NCBI GenBank assembly: GCA_041163945.1
Contig: JBEAQJ010000047.1
Span: forward strand, 1 to 11,733
Direction: 5' to 3'
Origin: Roseicyclus sp041163945
GTDB taxonomy: Bacteria > Pseudomonadota > Alphaproteobacteria > Rhodobacterales > Rhodobacteraceae
DNA length: 11,733 nt
Made by a program: the position numbers and the translations under genes. The notes below the pieces were generated by a model. It saw nothing but the letters and a program-made list of their open reading frames with translations, was not told the DNA's origin and made no database searches. Shown piece after piece: positions 7,504 to 11,733 of this stretch (its first letter is position 1; each line of letters starts with the position of its first letter).

Positions 7504-8070
7504 TCAGTTCGCGACAGGCGCGGGTGCGCCCAACGCGGCAAGGTCTTGGGGCATGTCCGTCACATGGAAGGTGTAGGACAAGGTGATGGCGGGAACGTCC
7601 TTCGCTTCGGGGTCGCGGACGATGGCGGGGTCCACAAAGAAGCTGACGGGCATCTGAACCCGTTCGCCGGGTTGCAGCACCTGCAATTCAAAGCAGAAGC
7701 ACGCGATCTTCACGAAATAGGCGCCGGTCGAATAGGGCGTGACATTGAACGATGCGGTGCCGGCCACGGGTTTGTCGGTGGGGTTGTAGGCTTCGTAAAA
7801 GGCCAGCCCGGTTTCCCCGATCCGGATATCCATATGCGGCTGGGCGGCCCGGAATTCCCAAGGCATGTCATGGGCAAGGCTTGCGTCGAAACGCACGCGA
7901 ATCGTCTGATCCAGGATCACCGCGCTGTCGTCAGCCGCCACTTGCGTGGTGCCGCCAAAGCCAGTCACGCGGCAAAACCAGTCGTAGAAGGGAACCGAGG
8001 CCCAAGCCAGCGCGCTCATCACCACGATGACGCCCAAAAGCCGTGTGACGACCTTGGAATTGGCGCTCAT
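7504..8070 (-). CDS. ctaG: Cytochrome c oxidase assembly protein CtaG (Cox11 family)
   Basis: Membrane-anchored copper chaperone that delivers Cu to the CuB site of subunit I. The 188 residues have one N-terminal membrane segment (about 9–25) and a periplasmic immunoglobulin-like domain. Copper-ligand cysteines C124 and C126 lie in CFCF, and the third conserved cysteine C33 is in FYDWFCRVTGFGGTT, just after the membrane helix. The PGE (134–136) and P.SFFVDP (141–148) segments are also family hallmarks. A strong GGAGGA stands six bases before the ATG, inside the preceding small gene, whose stop overlaps this start by four bases (ATGA). Confidence 0.97.
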   Translation of the reverse strand: MSANSKVVTRLLGVIVVMSALAWASVPFYDWFCRVTGFGGTTQVAADDSAVILDQTIRVRFDASLAHDMPWEFRAAQPHMDIRIGETGLAFYEAYNPTDKPVAGTASFNVTPYSTGAYFVKIACFCFELQVLQPGERVQMPVSFFVDPAIVRDPEAKDVPAITLSYTFHVTDMPQDLAALGAPAPVAN

Positions 8071-8261
8071 CGATTGTCCTCCACCGGCGGGGTCACCGAC
8101 ACGCGCGGCTGGTGGTCATAGGCTTCCATCAATGAACCCTGCCGGATCTTGGCCACCGTCAGGCCGAACACGATCACCGCAAAACCCACAAGGCTCAACG
8201 CCACGCCCAGATTGCGGCCAAAGCGGCGCTTGTGCAGTTCATGGGTTTGCGTGATCGGCAT
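8067..8261 (-). CDS. CoxF-like small single-span membrane protein
   Basis: A 64-residue protein with a basic N-terminus (KRRFGRN, 11–17), one hydrophobic helix (about 18–37, GVALSLVGFAVIVFGLTVAK) and a short hydrophilic C-terminal tail. Small proteins of this type sit between ctaB and ctaG in many alphaproteobacterial oxidase clusters, where they are called CoxF or hypothetical. A role in oxidase assembly is inferred from position only; no catalytic residue can be pointed to. It overlaps ctaB by one base (TGATG) and ctaG by four (ATGA), and GGGGGA precedes its ATG by about eight bases, so it is very likely translated. The positive-inside rule would put the N-terminus in the cytoplasm. Confidence 0.85.
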   Translation of the reverse strand: MPITQTHELHKRRFGRNLGVALSLVGFAVIVFGLTVAKIRQGSLMEAYDHQPRVSVTPPVEDNR

Positions 8262-9199
8262 CAGGCGATCCCCCAGCTGCGCAGACCGGCGTCAACCAAA
8301 AGCGCGCCAAAATGCAAGAACAGGTAATACAGCGAAAAGCGGAACACCCGCTTTTCGACGCGGTAACCATCGGCCTCGGCGATGGTTTCATCGCGGCGCC
8401 AGATGTCCCATGCCCCTTTCAGGAACAGTGCGTTCAACACCAGCGCACCCGCCAGATAAACCGGGCCCGCGATCGGCGTCAGCGCAAGCCCCAGCGCCAC
8501 CGGCACCAACGCAAGCGTGTAGATCAGGATCTGGCGGCGTGTTTCGGCCCGGCCATGGGTCACCGTCAGCATCGGCACACGGGCCGCGTGGTAATCCGAT
8601 TTCATGAACAGCGCGAGCGCCCAGAAATGCGGCGGTGTCCACATGAAGATCAGGCCGAACATCAACAGCGCCTCAAGGCTGATGGATCCGGTCGCCGCGA
8701 CCCAGCCCACCACCGGCGGAAAGGCCCCGGCCGCGCCACCGATCACGATGTTCTGCGGCGTCGCCCGCTTGAGCCACATGGTGTAGATCACGGCGTAGAA
8801 AAAGATGGTGAACGCCAAAAGCCCAGCCGCCATCCAGTTCGTGGCAAGCCCCAGCATCGCCACCGAAATGGCCGAAAGCCACAGCCCCAGCGACAGGGCT
8901 TCACCGGCGCCGATCTTGCCCGCCGGAACGGGCCGACCCGCCGTGCGGCGCATCACACGGTCGATGTCGGCGTCATACCACATGTTCAGCGCACCCGACG
9001 CACCCGCGCCCAAGGCGATGAACAAGATCGCGGTAAAACCGATCATCGGATCAACGGACACGGGCGCCACCAACAGCCCCACAAGGGCGGTAAAGACCAC
9101 CAGCGACATCACCCGCGGCTTCAAAAGCTGGATGTAATCACCGAAACGCGCGTCGCCTTCGGCCGTCCGCGCTGAGGTGTTGGTGGTCAGGTCGGTCAT
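8261..9199 (-). CDS. ctaB: Protoheme IX farnesyltransferase (heme O synthase)
   Basis: Integral membrane prenyltransferase of the UbiA superfamily (CtaB/CyoE) that adds a farnesyl group to heme b, giving heme O, the precursor of heme A. The 312 residues are largely hydrophobic, with the expected eight to nine helices. The prenyl-diphosphate motif NxxxDxxxD is N72, D76, D80 (NMWYDADID), followed by RTAGRP (85–90). The second conserved region is HFWALAL...DYHAARVPML (191–211). The start at 9199 gives a normal N-terminus (LLKPRVMSLVVF at 25–36), but only a weak ribosome binding site is visible, in contrast with its neighbours. The upstream gap to coxB holds a strong inverted repeat that could influence its expression. 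Confidence 0.97.
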   Translation of the reverse strand: MTDLTTNTSARTAEGDARFGDYIQLLKPRVMSLVVFTALVGLLVAPVSVDPMIGFTAILFIALGAGASGALNMWYDADIDRVMRRTAGRPVPAGKIGAGEALSLGLWLSAISVAMLGLATNWMAAGLLAFTIFFYAVIYTMWLKRATPQNIVIGGAAGAFPPVVGWVAATGSISLEALLMFGLIFMWTPPHFWALALFMKSDYHAARVPMLTVTHGRAETRRQILIYTLALVPVALGLALTPIAGPVYLAGALVLNALFLKGAWDIWRRDETIAEADGYRVEKRVFRFSLYYLFLHFGALLVDAGLRSWGIA

Positions 9200-9225
9200 C
9201 GGTGGCTACCAGATCCCACAAGGCA

Positions 9226-9276
9226 GGCCGGGCCTTGGCCCGGCTGTGAACAGGGTGGCCGGGCCAAGGCCCGGCC
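9226..9276. repeat. Nested 19-bp inverted repeat between coxB and ctaB
   Basis: Two 19-base arms are perfect reverse complements: GGCCGGGCCTTGGCCCGGC (9226–9244) and GCCGGGCCAAGGCCCGGCC (9258–9276), separated by 13 bases. Each arm is itself nearly palindromic (GGCCC around TT or AA), so the transcript could fold either as one long 19-bp stem with a 13-base loop or as two short hairpins. It begins 8 bases after the coxB stop on the − strand and ends 26 bases before the ctaB start. No U-tract follows in the transcribed direction. Possible roles are 3' stabilisation of coxB mRNA, partial termination, or a REP-like intergenic repeat. Confidence 0.85.
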
Positions 9277-9283
9277 GGTTGTA

Positions 9284-10174
9284 TCAGTCGGCCGACGCCA
9301 ACTCCAGAACGCGCGGTGCGCGCATACCGCCGGCGCTTGCGAAGTTCTGCGCCTCGCCGTTGATCCAGGCGTCGTATTCGGCCTGTGTCACGGCAAAGAC
9401 GGTGATCGGCATAAAGGCGTGGTTGACCCCGCACAGTTCCGAACACTGGCCGAAATAGACGCCTTCCTGGCCCGGTTCGATTTCGAACCACATCTCGGCC
9501 AGGCGACCGGGAACGCCGTCTTGCTTCACGCCAAAGGCGGGCACGGTCCAGGAATGGATCACATCGGCGGCCGTCACCTGAACGACCACGGTCGCGCCCG
9601 TGGGCACCACAAGCGCGGTGTCGGTTGCCAGCAGATATTCGTCACGGCTGTAGCCGTAGTTTTCCAGCTCGTCCTCGCGCAGCATGAAGCTGTCATAGAC
9701 GATGCCATGCTCGGGGTATTCATAACCCCAGTACCACTGATATCCCGTGGCTTTCACCACCACATCGGCTTCGGGAATGGTCTGCTGCTTGAACAGCACC
9801 GGCAGGGAAAAGGCCCCGATCACCACAAGAATGACCAGCGGAATCACGGTCCAGGCCACTTCGATCCGGGTGTTGTGGGTAAAGCTGGCCGGTGTCGGGT
9901 TCGCCTTGGCGCTGTGGCGCACCATCGTCCAGATCAACAACGCGGTGACGAACAGCACGATGGCGGTCATGATCACCAGAAGAAAATTATCGAGTGCCCG
10001 GATGTCGCGCGCCAGCTCGGTCACGCCGGGCTGAAAGCCGATTCCCCCCGGCTTCGGCGCACCGATGATGTCGAGCCCATCGCGCATTCCAGCGGTTTGT
10101 GCGGCGGCCATGCCCGCGAACAGGGTTGCACCAAATGCGGCCCCAAGGCCGCCCAGCGTCTTGCGAATGGTCAT
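9284..10174 (-). CDS. coxB: Cytochrome c oxidase subunit II (CuA)
   Basis: Subunit II (also ctaC) of the aa3-type oxidase; its periplasmic cupredoxin domain accepts electrons from cytochrome c through the binuclear CuA centre. The 296 residues begin with a signal peptide (cleavage likely near AMAAA|Q, residue 25), then two membrane helices (about 64–84 and 107–127). The aromatic electron-entry patch is YQWYWGYEYP (145–154). All CuA ligands are present: H207, C244, E246 (backbone), C248, H252 and M255, in HSWTVP and CSELCGVNHAFM. The frame is open 72 codons further upstream, but that part crosses the intergenic region and is not subunit-II-like; the start at 10174 has AGGA nine bases before it and directly begins the signal peptide. 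First gene of the oxidase operon. Confidence 0.97.
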   Translation of the reverse strand: MTIRKTLGGLGAAFGATLFAGMAAAQTAGMRDGLDIIGAPKPGGIGFQPGVTELARDIRALDNFLLVIMTAIVLFVTALLIWTMVRHSAKANPTPASFTHNTRIEVAWTVIPLVILVVIGAFSLPVLFKQQTIPEADVVVKATGYQWYWGYEYPEHGIVYDSFMLREDELENYGYSRDEYLLATDTALVVPTGATVVVQVTAADVIHSWTVPAFGVKQDGVPGRLAEMWFEIEPGQEGVYFGQCSELCGVNHAFMPITVFAVTQAEYDAWINGEAQNFASAGGMRAPRVLELASAD

Positions 10175-10232
10175 TCCGGTCTGTCCTGTCTTACCCGGCG
10201 CACCGCCCCTGCGGGTCATCTGCGACGTGCCG

Positions 10233-10262
10233 TTGCGTTCTTCACTGCACGGACCATATAGC
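10233..10262 (+). promoter_or_regulatory. Candidate sigma-70-type promoter for tldD
   Basis: TTGCGT (10233–10238), 18 bases, then TATAGC (10257–10262), giving a predicted start near 10270 and a leader of about 85 bases before the tldD ATG. The −35 keeps the TTG core and the −10 keeps TATA, which is reasonable for GC-rich alphaproteobacteria, but the match is not strong. Confidence 0.3.
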
Positions 10263-10278
10263 TGGGACGCGGCCAACG

Positions 10279-10293
10279 CATTTGGTCGAAATG
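10279..10293. promoter_or_regulatory. Small dyad, possible operator
   Basis: CATTT, GGTCG, AAATG: a perfect 5-bp inverted repeat around a 5-base spacer, and one of the few A/T-rich spots in the region. It lies just upstream of the candidate −10 for coxB and within the tldD leader, a position where a regulator of either gene could bind. It matches no regulator box I recognise. Confidence 0.2.
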
Positions 10294-10328
10294 TCTCACC
10301 CTGCCGGAACGCCATCGCGCCCCTGTTC

Positions 10329-10351
10329 CGGCCAGCCCGCCCTGCCGGAGG
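10329..10351 (+). promoter_or_regulatory. Leader hairpin adjoining the tldD ribosome binding site
   Basis: The ribosome binding site GGAGG (10347–10351) lies four bases before the tldD ATG and fixes that start. An imperfect hairpin, CCGGcCAG and CTGCCGG around CCCGCC, covers its first bases. The arm sequence CCCTGCCGGA also occurs 41 bases upstream (10299–10308), a second possible pairing or duplicate. The hairpin could dampen translation, but this is inference. Confidence 0.3.
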
Positions 10352-10355
10352 CTCG

Positions 10356-11733
10356 ATGCCCGAACAATCGCCCTTTCGCCCCTTTGACACGCTGATCGAC
10401 GAAACGGTCGCGCTATCGGTTCTGCGCGCGGCAACCGCGGGCGCGGATGATGGCGAATTGTTCCTTGAACGACGCCGGTCCGAAGTGCTGGTGTTCGACG
10501 ACGGACGGGTGAAAACCGCCAGCTACGACGCCGCCGAGGGCTTTGGCCTGCGCGCGGTCAAGGGCGAGGTGGCAGGCTACGCCCATTCCACCGAGATTTC
10601 GGAAGCCGCGCTGAAACGGGCCGCGCACACCGCCCGGCTTGCGGTGGGCGATGGCGGCGGCACGCTGGCCGAACCGCCACAAGGCACAAACCAACGGCTC
10701 TATACCGATACCGACCCGATGGGAGGGGCGGCGTTTTCCGTCAAGCTCGACCTGCTGGCCGAAATCGATGCCTTTGCCCGCGCGCTGGATCCCAAGGTGG
10801 TGCAGGTGTCGGCCTCGCTTGCGGCCAGCCATCAGGAGGTCGAGATCCTGCGCCCCGAGGGCGGACGGGTGCGGGATGTGCGGCCCATGGTGCGCCTGAA
10901 CGTATCGATCATCGTCGAAGAGCAGGGCCGCAGGGAAACAGGCAGCGCAGGGGGCGGCGGTCGCATCGGGCTGGCCGGGCTGTTGCAGCGCGCGCACTGG
11001 GAAGGGCTGGTGCGCGAAGCGCTGCGCATCGCGGTGGTGAACCTGTCGGCGGAACCCGCGCCCGCCGGTGTGATGGATGTCGTTCTGGGGCCCGGCTGGC
11101 CCGGCATCTTGCTGCACGAGGCGGTGGGCCACGGGCTTGAGGGCGATTTCAACCGCAAAAAAACCTCTGCCTTTGCCGGGCTGATGGGCCAGCAGATCGC
11201 CGCACGCGGGGTCACGGTGCTGGATGATGGCACCCTCCCCGACCGGCGCGGCAGCATCAGCGTCGATGACGAAGGCACCGCAAGTGCGCGCAACGTGCTG
11301 ATCGAGGACGGCATTCTGGTGGGCTATATGCAAGACCGCCAGAACGCCCGCCTGATGGGCGTGGCCCCAACGGGCTACGGACGGCGCGAAAGCTTCGCTC
11401 ATATCCCGATGCCGCGCATGACCAATACCTATATGCTGGCCGGGCAAGATGACCCCAAGGATATTCTGGCGGGCCTCAAGGATGGCATCTATGCCGTGGG
11501 CTTTGGCGGCGGTCAGGTCGATATCACCAATGGCAAATTCGTCTTTTCCTGCACCGAGGCCTACCGCGTGCAAAACGGCCGCGTCGGCGCCCCGGTCAAG
11601 GGCGCAACGCTGATCGGCGATGGCGCGACCGCGCTCAAACACATCCGCGCCATCGGCAATGATCTGGCGCTTGACCCCGGTATCGGCAATTGCGGCAAGG
11701 CAGGGCAATGGGTGCCCGTCGGCGTAGGCCAAC
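10356..11733 (+). CDS. tldD: Metalloprotease TldD (3' end outside window)
   Basis: Zinc protease subunit of the TldD/TldE(PmbA) heterodimer (family U62), known in E. coli for maturing microcin B17 and degrading the CcdA antitoxin; its housekeeping substrates are unclear. I translated this frame by hand: 459 codons are open to the right edge. The metal site HExxxH is H254, E255, H259 in LLHEAVGHGLEGDFNRK. The third ligand, a cysteine near the C-terminus in E. coli, corresponds to C446 in GNCGKAGQ. Length against E. coli TldD (481) suggests only about 15–25 residues are missing. Start chosen for the GGAGG just upstream and the typical N-terminus. The partner tldE/pmbA is not in the window. It is cytoplasmic, and transcribed divergently from coxB. 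Confidence 0.95.
   Translation, partial: MPEQSPFRPFDTLIDETVALSVLRAATAGADDGELFLERRRSEVLVFDDGRVKTASYDAAEGFGLRAVKGEVAGYAHSTEISEAALKRAAHTARLAVGDGGGTLAEPPQGTNQRLYTDTDPMGGAAFSVKLDLLAEIDAFARALDPKVVQVSASLAASHQEVEILRPEGGRVRDVRPMVRLNVSIIVEEQGRRETGSAGGGGRIGLAGLLQRAHWEGLVREALRIAVVNLSAEPAPAGVMDVVLGPGWPGILLHEAVGHGLEGDFNRKKTSAFAGLMGQQIAARGVTVLDDGTLPDRRGSISVDDEGTASARNVLIEDGILVGYMQDRQNARLMGVAPTGYGRRESFAHIPMPRMTNTYMLAGQDDPKDILAGLKDGIYAVGFGGGQVDITNGKFVFSCTEAYRVQNGRVGAPVKGATLIGDGATALKHIRAIGNDLALDPGIGNCGKAGQWVPVGVGQ

Larger units (their letters stand above)
10175..10355. promoter_or_regulatory. Divergent promoter region coxB / tldD
   Basis: A 181-base divergent intergenic region that should hold the promoters of both coxB (−) and tldD (+). 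The only A/T-rich core is ACCATATAG near 10253–10261, which could serve as the −10 region in both directions (TATATGG read on the − strand). No good −35 for coxB is seen at the matching distance. Dyads and repeats inside it are listed separately. No protein-coding potential independent of the flanking frames is recognised. Confidence 0.6.

Noticed and set aside
7476..7541. A 22-codon upstream extension of coxC overlapping the ctaG end
   Set aside because: The ATG at 7475 has a ribosome binding site and begins the conserved subunit III N-terminus; the extension is not subunit-III-like.
10175..10390. A 72-codon in-frame upstream extension of coxB
   Set aside because: It crosses the divergent promoter region and the tldD start, and would place a non-conserved segment before a good signal peptide that has its own ribosome binding site.
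10413..11732. A 439-codon open frame on the − strand at the right edge
   Set aside because: It lies opposite tldD, whose HEAVGH site and ribosome binding site are clear on the + strand; the antisense product has no recognisable domain.

Overview
The window is a GC-rich stretch of chromosome from an alphaproteobacterium, most likely a member of the Rhodobacteraceae (Rhodobacter/Roseobacter/Paracoccus group). This rests on the gene order around the aa3-type cytochrome c oxidase cluster (coxB–ctaB–coxF-like–ctaG–coxC–surf1, followed by thrC and an M16 peptidase) and on the mitochondria-like oxidase subunits. No mobile element, CRISPR array, tRNA or rRNA is seen, and codon and base use look uniform. 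The region reads as ordinary, vertically inherited housekeeping sequence.

Layout. On the + strand, bases 1–1041 hold the end of a Tas-like aldo/keto reductase whose start lies just outside the left edge. It converges on a run of ten genes on the − strand (about 10174 down to 1132). In transcription order these are coxB (subunit II), ctaB (heme O synthase), a 64-residue CoxF-like membrane protein, ctaG (Cox11 copper chaperone), coxC (subunit III), surf1, thrC (threonine synthase), an M16 zinc peptidase, a RimJ-type GNAT acetyltransferase and a GlcD-type FAD-linked 2-hydroxyacid dehydrogenase. Diverging from coxB, tldD runs on the + strand from 10356 off the right edge; only about its last 15–25 codons are missing.

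How the genes work together. The first six − strand genes supply two structural subunits of cytochrome c oxidase and the factors that make or insert its cofactors: CtaB farnesylates heme, CtaG delivers copper to CuB, and Surf1 handles heme a. Subunit I (ctaD), heme A synthase (ctaA) and Sco are not in the window. Most neighbours in the run overlap by 1 or 4 bases (ctaB/coxF, coxF/ctaG, surf1/thrC, thrC/M16, M16/GNAT), which suggests translational coupling. Two intergenic gaps inside the run, coxB–ctaB (84 b) and coxC–surf1 (180 b), hold strong GC-rich inverted repeats and may adjust stoichiometry by mRNA processing or partial termination.

No previously undescribed multi-gene system was found. 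The points most worth a second look are the nested inverted repeat between coxB and ctaB, the coupling of thrC and three apparently unrelated genes to the oxidase assembly genes, the hairpin-bearing coxC–surf1 gap, and a possible substrate-site substitution in the FAD-linked dehydrogenase.
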